Shown: piece by piece, positions 8,466 through 18,900 of the stretch | Position numbering within the stretch: position 1 is the stretch's first letter | Layout of the letters: every line of letters begins with the position of its first letter | From: an uncultured Aquimarina sp. | Lineage (GTDB): Bacteria; Bacteroidota; Bacteroidia; Flavobacteriales; Flavobacteriaceae | Assembly (NCBI GenBank): GCA_947497175.1 | Contig: CANMFM010000001.1 | Location: 248,001-312,000, forward strand | Reading direction: 5' to 3' | Length of the DNA: 64,000 nucleotides | The notes under the pieces: generated by a model | The model's input: the letters and a program-made list of their open reading frames with translations, nothing else | Database searches by the model: none | Told to the model about the DNA's origin: nothing | Translations under genes and position numbers: made by a program

Positions 8466-10193
8466 TTACGCAATTTTGTTTTGTAGATGGTCTCTTAATG
8501 AAACATCTTCAGGGATATTCATTTTTTTCTTTAATCTTTTTCTTGCCATTTTTACGGCATGAGTAGAGACGCTTAACAATTGAGCAGATTCTTTAATAGA
8601 TAAGTTAAGTTTCATTAGCAGACAGTGTCTTATATCATTCGTTGATAATTCTGGAAAAGAAGTATTTATTTGAGCTGTTATTCCTGGATATTGAGATTCT
8701 ATACGATCTTTTAAAATGGTAAGATCAGAAGTAGAAGAGATGAAGCGATCTAACCTTTTTTCAACCTCTATCATTTCTTCTCGGTTGTTATATTTTATAG
8801 CCGAAGACAAATTCTTTTTTATGTACGATAGTTTATTGAGTCTTTCATTCACAGATATCATAGTGGCTAAGAATTCTTCTTCTCGACTTTGTAAATGATT
8901 TTCTAAGATCTTTTTTTCATTTTCTTTTAATAACTCTACCTGGCGCTCACTCTTATTATACTTCGTATAAAGCACTAGCGACAGAAGTACAAATAAGACA
9001 CTAAAAAAACCGATAGCTAGCGATATAATATATAGTTTTTGCTTTTCATTTTTATACGTTAGAATATCGTTGTCTTTAGTGAGCAGATCATTTTTATATT
9101 CTTCTTCTAATAATTGTATTTTACCTTCTGATATTTTTGAGATATCTTCATTTCTGTTGGTATAGAGACTATCCATTAAACTTGCATATTTTTCGTAATA
9201 ATTTGCTGTTTTGTCCCATGATTTCATTCGTTTATGGATGGCACCAAGGTTTTTATATGAGAAAGCAATATCCATCGGATTATCAGGATTTTGTAAAATA
9301 GCATTTTCAAAATATGTAATAGCCTGATCAGGATTATCCAAAGAATTATAGATTTTTCCTAAGACTAATGCATTTGCCGCAGAATATGTGCTCAACTGAG
9401 GTTTACTTTCTAAAATGTTCTTTGCTTTTAATGCTTTCTCCAGTGCAATTTCATAATCTCCAAGATTTCTGTAAGCATCAGCAATTGAAGTTAGCAAATA
9501 ACTTATTTGCCCCGTTTGATCAGATTCTTTAATAAGTTTGAGGTTGGCAGTCCACCAATTGATTGCTTTTCCGTACTCTTTTTTATCAAAATGGGCGATA
9601 CCCATATTATTGTATAATTGAGATTTTATGTCATCTTGATTCATGATTGTTGAATCTGTGATTAGTTCTTTAGAGTAGGCAATTACTTTATCAGGTTCTC
9701 CAAGTGCCAGATGACAATTTAAAATATTCATTTTGGTAATCATTGCCATTTTTTTATCACCTTGTTCGAGGTTTATTCTATGTGATTTATGATAGTACTT
9801 TAGCGCTTGATAGTGTAATTGTTGATTCGTTAAAATAACGGCCTTATTATTATAGATATACGAAAGTGCAAATTCGAGATCGGGATGTTGTTTTATAAGT
9901 TTTTCTCCTTTGCCATACACAAAATTAGCACTATCAATCATAGAGTTATTCGTGTAATATACTCCAAGGTTTACCAATCCTCTAACTTCTCCCTTGGGAT
10001 AATTTGCATTTTGTGATAGTACTATTAATTCTTTTAACGCATCGCCGTTTCCGATAAGATCTTTCTTGGCAATTTCGAATAAGCTATCAATATATTTGAT
10101 TTGTTTTTTATGATCTCCTGAGTCTTGACAAAATCCAGGTTGGAGGTTTTGCAGTAGGATAAATACTAGAATCCAGTAGGCTTGAGATTTCAC
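8466..10193 (-). CDS. Membrane TPR-containing LuxR-type transcriptional regulator; candidate regulator of the adjacent cellulase locus
   Basis: This 575-residue protein has a signal peptide ending near QPGFCQ. It continues with a periplasmic tetratricopeptide region (about residues 85-345, with repeats such as LYNNMGIAHFDKKEYGKAI and AFSYKNLGAIHKRMKSWDK) and one transmembrane helix (about 388-411). A cytoplasmic coiled coil and a C-terminal helix-turn-helix follow (about 505-575, DIRHCLLMKLNLSIKESAQ then LLSVSTHAVKMARKRLKKKM). This single-protein sensor layout is common in Bacteroidota. The HTH is LuxR/GerE-like. The gene is divergent from the GH16 gene that opens the polysaccharide locus, with about 500 bases of control region between them. 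Regulation of that locus is inferred from position only. Confidence 0.85.
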   Translation of the reverse strand: MKSQAYWILVFILLQNLQPGFCQDSGDHKKQIKYIDSLFEIAKKDLIGNGDALKELIVLSQNANYPKGEVRGLVNLGVYYTNNSMIDSANFVYGKGEKLIKQHPDLEFALSYIYNNKAVILTNQQLHYQALKYYHKSHRINLEQGDKKMAMITKMNILNCHLALGEPDKVIAYSKELITDSTIMNQDDIKSQLYNNMGIAHFDKKEYGKAINWWTANLKLIKESDQTGQISYLLTSIADAYRNLGDYEIALEKALKAKNILESKPQLSTYSAANALVLGKIYNSLDNPDQAITYFENAILQNPDNPMDIAFSYKNLGAIHKRMKSWDKTANYYEKYASLMDSLYTNRNEDISKISEGKIQLLEEEYKNDLLTKDNDILTYKNEKQKLYIISLAIGFFSVLFVLLSLVLYTKYNKSERQVELLKENEKKILENHLQSREEEFLATMISVNERLNKLSYIKKNLSSAIKYNNREEMIEVEKRLDRFISSTSDLTILKDRIESQYPGITAQINTSFPELSTNDIRHCLLMKLNLSIKESAQLLSVSTHAVKMARKRLKKKMNIPEDVSLRDHLQNKIA

Positions 10194-10692
10194 TATAAAT
10201 GGGGTTAGTTAGTAATATTTTATCTTAACGTTTAAATTAAAAAATAGTATGCTGTTTGTATTCTTTTTTTAGGCAATGTACCCCTAATGTACCCTTCATT
10301 TAGGCAAATTTACTCGTTTCAATATATGACCTTTACAATTAGAATTAAAGACACAAACTAATTTTAATTGAAATAATAGTATTACTAATTCAAAAATGAA
10401 ATAACAAAAACAAATTTTAATCAAGTTTACCCTTATCACACAAACTAACGCAAACTCAATCATGAAAACATTACTACTAAGGTATATTAAACGACCAAAA
10501 AATCTTCGACGCTTGTTATTAATTAATCTGGTTTTATGGCTTTTTAAAAAGAATTGCATTATAAAACCATTGTATTGCTATTAGAATTATTTGATTCTAT
10601 ATACGAATACATTATTCAAATCGTCATATAGCTCTGACGCTAATTTCTCTTTAGCACATTTTAATTACTCATCTACAAAATACTTTTACAGC
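10194..10692. promoter_or_regulatory. Intergenic control region between the TPR-HTH regulator and the GH16 gene
   Basis: This 499-base divergent region holds no convincing protein gene. Two direct copies of AATGTACCC-type sequence lie at 10275-10285 and 10286-10296, spaced 11 bases, about one helical turn. They are flanked by two copies of TTTAGGCAA (10268-10276 and 10299-10307). A minus-strand promoter matching the Bacteroidota pattern lies beside them (TAAATTTG at 10304-10311, TTG at 10335-10337, 23-base spacer), so the direct repeats overlap the expected start site of the regulator transcript. A 40-codon ATG frame at 10462-10584 precedes the GH16 gene. It could be a leader peptide but has no homology that I recognise. 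Confidence 0.45.
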
Positions 10693-12855
10693 ATGAATTG
10701 TATAAAATATGTACTGTTGATTTCATTTTTTCTTAGTGGTATCAACTATTTAACAGCGCAAACACCACCTCCCCCTAACGGTAAGAAATGGGAAAAGATC
10801 GAAATACTTTCTGATGAATTTAACGGTAACACGTTAAATACTTCGAAATGGGCAATAAATTCACCTCAATGGGAGGGTAGAAGACCTGCTAGGTTCGAAG
10901 AATCATCGGTATCTGTTTCAGGAGGAAACCTTAAAATTTCAGCCTCTAAAAAATCAAACCCATTTAACGGATGGACTCATAATGGTGGATTGGTAAGATC
11001 AAAAACGAAAAATCTATATGGTTACTATGAAGCACGAATGAAAGCCAATAAAACCTTTATGTCATCAACATTTTGGTTAATTAATAAAAGAAACGAAGGT
11101 TCTGGATGTGATGTTAGAACTACAGAACTGGATGTCACTGAAACTGTTGGTGTTAACTCTGGTAATGCTAATTGGATTAATACAATGATCAAAAGTATGA
11201 ATTCAAATACACATAGTAGAAATACCAATTGCAACAATACACCAGTCGGTCAAAAAGGCGGAAAAGCCGAACTTGGCGGTCCGTCCTGGCAGAACTATCA
11301 TACGTATGGCGTATGGTGGAAAAATAAAAACGAAGTACTGTTATATTTAGATGGAAAGCTTGTAAATACGATTACTCCTCCTGCAGATTTTAATTTGCCG
11401 ATGTATCTGCGAATGGTTGTAGAAACATATGATTGGAACCCACCAAAAGCTGGACAAGACGGGATGAACGATTCTGCTGCTAATCGTACCACATATTATG
11501 ATTGGGTGCGGTCATATAAATTAGTCGATGATAATGGAAATGTAGGAGTAGACAAAGTAACATTTAAAAATGCCCCAACAACTATTAATCCACAAACCAG
11601 CTATACGTTCAATATTGATTATGAAGCATCAGATAATAGAGAAATCGTTGTAGAGTTTTGGTCTCCTACAAATTGGATAGCACAGCAAAAAGAAATAGTT
11701 GTCAAAGGAAAGGGAACAAAGTCGATAACAGTTACTTTACCCGCTTTGCCTACTACAGGATCTGGATATGTGTACAAGGTACATATTAGACCCATGGGTA
11801 CGACTTGGAGAGAAGCAATTAATAGAGATCAGATTGATAATGTAATTGTAGAGGACGATGCTACGGTTGAAGATAAAATTACATTTAAAAATACTTCAAC
11901 TACTATACATCCTGAAAGATCGTATACATTTAGTATGCAATATTCTGCATCTGTGGATCGTGAGATTGCTGTAAGTTTCTGGAAAAATAATACATGGATA
12001 GCCAGTAAAGTAGAGCGAATTAGCAAAGGTTCTGGTATCACAACAGTGACTGTAGATTTACCTTCTCTTCCTACTGCAGGATCTGGATATGTTTATAAGT
12101 CACATATTAGACCCATCGGGACAAATTGGCAACAAGCTCTTGATAGTGATCAAGTAAGTAATGTTACCGTAATAGAAAATAACCCACAACTAATTTCCAA
12201 TGGGACTTATTACATAACATCTATTGAAAATGATCAACGATTATTGTCCAGAGCGTTAGAACAACATAGTGCCCGAATGCATAATCCAGGAAATTATGAC
12301 GACCAAAAATGGGTCTTTAGTCATTTAGGAGACAATGTATATTCGATTAAAAATAAGGGAACCAGTAGATTTTTAGAAGTGCCTTATGCTAAATGTAGCA
12401 ACGGTGAAAATGTGGCAACCTGGACTACTACTAATGAAAATCATCAAAAATGGAAGATTTTAACCAACGGAAATATGTACACATTTAAACCACTACATTG
12501 TCAAAATGTTGCTATGGATAGAGCAGAAGGAGCAATAAATGCTAATGTATATACTTGGGGGTATAATGCTACGAACATCAATCAAAAATGGAATATCATT
12601 TCAACAAGGCATAATAGATCATTCAACAAAAACAAAAGCGTAGTAGGCTTATATCCTAATCCAGCTCAAGATTATGTTACTATTATAGGGCATAATGAAG
12701 GAGAAAAAATTGTCATTCACAATCTTTTGGGAACTATTGTAAAAACAGTAATAACTAAATCGGATAAAGAAATTATCTCAACTGAAGATTTTGAGGCCGG
12801 AATTTACATAGTATCCATTGCTGGAAAATCAAGACTACAATTAATCAAAGAATAA
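10693..12855 (+). CDS. Secreted GH16 glycoside hydrolase with two repeat modules, RICIN-type lectin domain and T9SS sorting domain
   Basis: The ATG at 10693 gives a clear signal peptide (MNCIKYVLLISFFLSGINYL...). The open frame reaches back to 10591, but that adds 34 residues ahead of it. Residues about 30-282 form a GH16 domain. The catalytic motif ELDVTE has Glu145 (nucleophile), Asp147 and Glu150 (acid/base), preceded by a GCDVRTT segment. GH16 acts on beta-1,3/1,4-glucans or marine galactans. Features such as the GRRPARFEESS segment recall agarase/porphyranase relatives, but the substrate is uncertain. Next come two related modules of about 100 residues (285-388 and 392-496, each with GSGYVYK-x-HIRP), a beta-trefoil RICIN/CBM13-like domain (497-636), and a T9SS domain with YPNPAQDYV. 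It is the first gene of the locus. Confidence 0.85.
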   Translation: MNCIKYVLLISFFLSGINYLTAQTPPPPNGKKWEKIEILSDEFNGNTLNTSKWAINSPQWEGRRPARFEESSVSVSGGNLKISASKKSNPFNGWTHNGGLVRSKTKNLYGYYEARMKANKTFMSSTFWLINKRNEGSGCDVRTTELDVTETVGVNSGNANWINTMIKSMNSNTHSRNTNCNNTPVGQKGGKAELGGPSWQNYHTYGVWWKNKNEVLLYLDGKLVNTITPPADFNLPMYLRMVVETYDWNPPKAGQDGMNDSAANRTTYYDWVRSYKLVDDNGNVGVDKVTFKNAPTTINPQTSYTFNIDYEASDNREIVVEFWSPTNWIAQQKEIVVKGKGTKSITVTLPALPTTGSGYVYKVHIRPMGTTWREAINRDQIDNVIVEDDATVEDKITFKNTSTTIHPERSYTFSMQYSASVDREIAVSFWKNNTWIASKVERISKGSGITTVTVDLPSLPTAGSGYVYKSHIRPIGTNWQQALDSDQVSNVTVIENNPQLISNGTYYITSIENDQRLLSRALEQHSARMHNPGNYDDQKWVFSHLGDNVYSIKNKGTSRFLEVPYAKCSNGENVATWTTTNENHQKWKILTNGNMYTFKPLHCQNVAMDRAEGAINANVYTWGYNATNINQKWNIISTRHNRSFNKNKSVVGLYPNPAQDYVTIIGHNEGEKIVIHNLLGTIVKTVITKSDKEIISTEDFEAGIYIVSIAGKSRLQLIKE

Positions 12856-12991
12856 TAACCCTTAAAACCAAGTATTTATGAAGTAAACCATTAATGAGAT
12901 AAATATCACACCACAGGGTATTTGATTTTAAAAAGTAAACAAACATCAACTAATGGTTAAACAGTAATAAACATACAAATCAAGAACGATT

Positions 12992-15900
12992 ATGAAGAAT
13001 TTTATAAAATTAGGCACATTGCTAATTTTGTGCTTGCTGTGTTGTAATTTAATAACTGCACAGTTTAACTACGGAGAGGCACTCCAAAAATCGATCTTCT
13101 TTTATGAAGCCCAACAGTCTGGACCTTTACCAGACTGGAACAGAGTTCCATGGCGAGGAGATTCTGCTTTGAATGATGGATCTGATGTTGGAGTAGATCT
13201 TACAGGTGGATGGTATGATGCAGGAGATCATGTGAAATTTAACTTCCCCATGGCATATTCAGTAACTACACTGGCATGGGGAGGTATCGAATTTAAAGAT
13301 GCCTACATACAAGCGGGTCAATACGATATTTTGAAAAGAAATCTTCGATTCGTAACAGACTACTTTCTAAAATGTCACACTGGTCCTCAGGAACTGTGGG
13401 GACAGGTTGCTGCAGGTGGTATCGATCATGCATGGTGGGGACCAGCAGAGGTTAACCCGCAACCAAGAGAAGCATTCAAAATTTCTGGAGCTAATGGTGG
13501 ATCTGATCTTGCTGGAGAAACAGCTGCCGCACTGGCTGCAGTAAGTATTTTATTCCAGGAGGATGATCCGGCATATAGTGCGCGTTTATTGCAAAGCGCT
13601 GAGGAATTATACACCTATGCTGATCAAGTCAGAGAAGCGTATTCCAATTCAATAACTGATGCCGCAGGTTTTTACCGCTCTTTCAGTAATTTCGAAGACG
13701 AAATAGTGTGGGGGGCAGCATGGTTATATCGAGCGACAAATGATAATAAATATCTTGTTAAAGCAGAAGCAGAGTATGATAATATGCAACGAGAAGGGCA
13801 AAGTAGTACTGCAAAGTATAAAGAAGCTTTTTCTTGGGATGATAAGGCATATGGTACTTATGTTCTTATGTCACTTCTTACAGGTAAAGATAAATATAAG
13901 CAAGATGCAGAGCGAAACTTAGATTGGTGGACTGGTGTTGGAGTGAATGGAGACGTTGTTCCAACAACTCCAGGGGGGCTTCCGCATATTAGACAATGGG
14001 GTACGTTAAGGTATGCTAACAACGAAGCTTTCTTAGCGTTAGTGTATAGCGACAAAGTATCAACTAGTATATCCCAGCAAACAGCCTACAGAAATTATGC
14101 AAAATTTATGGCTGATTATACACTGGGAAACAATCCTATCAATCGAAGTTTTATGATAGGATTCGGTAATAACCCTGCAAATAAACCACATCACAGAGGG
14201 GCTCATGGAGGTTGGACTAATAACTGTTCTGGAGTGCCAGATGCATCAAGCCATATCTTGTATGGGGCAGTAGTTGGAGGGCCTAAAAGCCCTGCAAATG
14301 ATGGTTTTGCTGATGACAGATGCGAATTTATTGCTAACGAAGTAGCATGTGATTACAATGCCGGAATTACAGGTGTTCTGGCTTGGATGTATGGCAATTT
14401 TGGAGGCACACCGTTAGCTAGCTTTCCACCAGCATCGGCAGGAATTCCGAATCGAGCAGAAGTAAGAACGATGTCAAAATTTAACAGTAATAATGCTTCT
14501 GGAAGTACTGTTCAAATTCGAGTTCAAAACAGAACCGCATGGCCGGCAAGAGTTACGGATAAGTTATCTTATAGATATTTCTTCGATATTTCTGAAGGGA
14601 TTGCCCAGGGATTAACCATTGCAGATTATCAACCAACTCTAAATGCAGTTCAAGGATCTAGTACGATAACTATAGGAACCTGGGATGCCAGTAGGAATAT
14701 TTATTATGCAGAAGTTTCTTTGGCAGGAGAACAAATAGCTCCAATTGGAGATCCGCAATTTAGAAGAGAAACACAACTTAATTTTAGAGTATCAAATGGT
14801 GTTCCTTATGATACCACCAACGACTGGTCTGCTCAAGGAATTTCAGGTACAGAAATCGAAAGTACTAATATCCCAATATATGATAATGGAGTTCTGGTAT
14901 TTGGTAAGGAGCCAGATGGAGGTAATACTCCTGTAGCTTCATTTACAGCAACTCCAGAGTCAGGTATTGCACCCTTAGATGTGCAATTTGATGCCTCAGC
15001 ATCTTCAGATCCTAATGGAGATATGTTGTCGTACAATTGGAATTTTGGTAATGCGCAAACATCTTCTTTAGTAGATCCTGTAATTACGTATTCAGAAATT
15101 GGTTCATATTTAGTCACCCTTACTGTTAGTGATGGTCAAAACATTTCTTCAGAAGTTAGTAAAACTATTACTGTGTCTGATGGAAATATCGCTCCTATAG
15201 CAGATTTTACGGCGACTCCTACTTCAGGTATTGTACCCGTTACCGTTAGTTTTGATGCATCAACATCTTCTGACGAGAATGGGGATACCCTTACCTATAC
15301 TTGGGATTTTGGTGATGGAAATACGGATACCGGAGTAACGGCTACTCATGTGTATAATACAGTTGGCGAATTTATTGTAACATTAACTGTTAGTGATGGA
15401 AGTAAAACAGGAACGGAAACAACTACGATTAACGTTACAGATGGAAGTCCGGTAGCAAGCTTTACTACTAGTATTGATTCTGGAATAATTCCTTTTGATG
15501 TTTCTTTTGATGCATCGGCCTCTACCGACCCAACAGGAGGTACTTTATCTTATTCTTGGGATTTCGGAAATGGAGTAACTGCTACCGGAGCTACAACTAC
15601 AACTTCTTTCACTGAAGTAGGAGTATATACTGTTACTCTTACCGTTACTAACGCTGTTGGAAGCAGTTCAGAAATAAAGACTATAACTGCTACAGATGGT
15701 AGTGCAAGCTGCACTTTTGATACACCAACCGCTGAGGCCCTGCCAACAATTAACTCAGAGTTTACCAATATTTTTGTATTGGGAGAAGGAGGTCCAAATC
15801 TGGATAATGTAACCAATCTTAATATCAATTGGGACCTAGCTAATAGTGGATTATATCAATTCTCAATGAATACTAATAATGGTATTCCTGGTTGGTGGAA

Positions 15901-18900
15901 TGATTTCTTACCAAAAGTAACGCAAAACTTTAATACGATAGAACCTGCAATCACGATTACCGGATCTGGATTTACTGGTTTAGATGGATCATATTGGGCA
16001 ACTATAGATAATGGTAATTTTGTGTTGGTATCACAAACAGGTGGATTTACAATTTATTTTAGTACTACTACAACAGCACCTGATTGTGGTGTTGTTACTC
16101 CTCCTTCCGTAAATGGAGGAACGATTGCAGGTGGTCCTTTTGAATTCACTGTAGGCGATGGTATTGTAGATAATGTTTCAGGAATTACTCTTACTGGAAA
16201 TAGTGGAGAAACTAGCCAGTGGATTGTAACCGATGATCAAGGTACGATACTAGGATTACCACCAACGCCTGAAGCAGTTGATTTTGATGGTGCCGGAGTC
16301 GGGAGCTGTTTTATTTACAATATAAGTTATAATGGTACTATTACAGGTCTTGCTACCGATGGGATACTTTCTGGTTTGACAGGTGATTTTGATTTGTCAA
16401 ATAATATAGAAATAGTAAGAAATCCTGTGATTACAAACCCGACTGTAGACGGTGGAGTAATTGCTGGAGGTCCTTTTCAATTCACTGTAGGTGATGGTAT
16501 TGCAGATAATGTTTCAGGAATTACTCTTACTGGAAATAGTGGAGAAACCAGCCAGTGGATTGTAACCGATGATCAAGGTACAATACTAGGATTACCACCA
16601 ACACCTGAAGCAGTTGATTTTGATGGTGCCGGAGTCGGGAGCTGTTTTATTTACAATATAAGTTATAATGGTACTATTACAGGTCTTGCTACCGATAGAA
16701 TACTTTCTGGTTTGACAGGTGATTTTGATCTTTCAAATAGCATAGAAGTAGTAAGAAATCCTGTGTCTACAGGAGAAGATTGCACTTTTGGAACACCAAT
16801 AGCAAACGCCTTGCCATCTGTTAATTCTGAATTTGATAATATTTATGTTTTAGGAAGTGGTGGTCCAAACTTAGATAATGTTACCAAATTTAATATCAAC
16901 TGGGATTTGGCAAATAATGGATTGTATGTTTTTTCTATAAATACTAATAACGGACAACCAAATTGGTATGTCGATTTAAGAAGTAGTCTTACTTATAATT
17001 TCAATACGTCTAGTCCAGATGCCACATTTTCAGGAACTGGAATTACAGGTCTAGATGGTTCTTATTGGGTTACACAAGATCAGGGTAATTTTGCTATGGT
17101 ATCAAAAACAGGTAGATTTACCGTTTATTTTAGTACTTCTACGACTGCTCCAACCTGTGGAGGTTTAGGAAACACACCACCAGTAGCAGATATCTCTGCA
17201 ACACCTATTTCTGGAGAAGCACCATTAGTTGTAACTTTTGATGCTTCAGGATCTACAGATGCAGATGGAGATATCCTTACCTACAATTGGGATTTTGGAG
17301 ATGGAAATTCTGGAACAGGGGTAACTGTTGATAATACCTTTACATCCAAAGGAAGTTACGAGGTTAATTTAACGGTTTCAGACGAAAACGGAGGAGAAGG
17401 TACTGCAGTAATTTCTATTACAGTAACCGATGGTGATATCATTATTAATCCGCCAACGGGTGATAATGAATATGTTGATCGTTTCATCGAAATGAGAAAT
17501 GAGTTCTATGATCCCGCTAATGGATATTTTAGTGCAGATGGTTCTCCTCATCACTCAATAGAAACACTTATTGTTGAGGCACCCGATCATGGTCATGAAT
17601 CTACTAGTGAGTTGTATTCATACTGGTTATGGTTAGAAGTTATGAATGGTAGAGTAACGGGAGACTGGGTTCCTTTACGTAATGTTTGGGATAAAATAGA
17701 ACAATTTATTATCCCAACAAATGCAGATCAACCCACAAATGCAGCATATAATCCTTCTTCACCTGCAGCCTATGCAGCAGAGTTTCCATTACCAAGCGGT
17801 TATCCAGCACCATTAGAGTTTAATGCTCCGGTAGGTTCTGATCCGGTTTCGCCAGATTTAACAGCGGCATATGGAGCTGATATTTACCAAATGCACTGGT
17901 TATTAGATAATGATAACTTCTATGGATATGGAAATCGAGGAGACGGTGTAAGTACACCTTCTTATATTAATACTTTCCAAAGAGGAGAACAAGAATCTGT
18001 TTATGAAACCATTCCTCATCCATCATGGGAAAGCTTTGATTGGGGGGGTACAAATGGTTATCTACCACTTTTCATTGAAGATCAGAATTATGCAAAACAA
18101 TGGAGATATACCAGTGCCCCAGATGCAGATGCCAGAGCAGTTCAAGCCATGTATTGGGCACAAATATATGCCAAAGAACAAGGAGTTAGTTTAGCAAGTC
18201 TAGATATGGATAAAGCCACAAAAATGGGTGATTATCTGCGTCTGGCAATGTTCGATAAATATTTTAAGCCCTTGGGAGTGCAAAGTGCTACCAGCGGAGC
18301 GGGATCGGGATATGACAGTGCTCATTACTTAATGTCGTGGTACATGTCTTGGGGTGGTTCTGCAGATCCTGCTTCGCAGTGGGCGTTTAGAATAGGTTCA
18401 AGCCATTGTCATTTTGGTTATCAAAACCCTATTGCGGCGTATGCTATGAGTCAGGTACAAGAGTTTGAACCAAAATCTCAGAACGGAAAACGAGATTGGA
18501 CAGAAAGTCTCAAAAGACAAATGGAATTCTACACCTGGCTACAATCGAGAGAAGGGGCCATAGCGGGTGGAGCTACCAATAGCTGGAATGGAGACTATAG
18601 CCCTTACCCCACAGGGAAATCTACTTTCTACGATATGGCTTATGATGATAACCCTGTTTATGAAGACCCAGGAAGTGGTACCTGGTTTGGATGGCAAGCA
18701 TGGTCTATGGAACGTGTAGCAGAGTATTATTATATTACGAATGATGCAATGGCCAAAAACCTAATAGATAAGTGGGTCGATTGGGTAAAAAGCGAAGTAA
18801 GACTTATTGGAGCTAATGATTTCGAAATTCCGGCTACCTTAGAATGGGCAGGAGAACCAGATACCTGGGATCCAAATAATCCAGGAACCAACAGTGATCT

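Noticed and set aside
10296..10559. Minus-strand 87-residue open frame in the regulator/GH16 control region
   Set aside because: Low-complexity hydrophobic translation of AT-rich DNA, no family pattern, and it overlaps the expected promoter elements.
10462..10584. 40-codon plus-strand open frame before the GH16 gene
   Set aside because: It has an ATG and a basic-hydrophobic composition, but no ribosome-binding or homology support; mentioned only as a possible leader peptide, not called as a gene.
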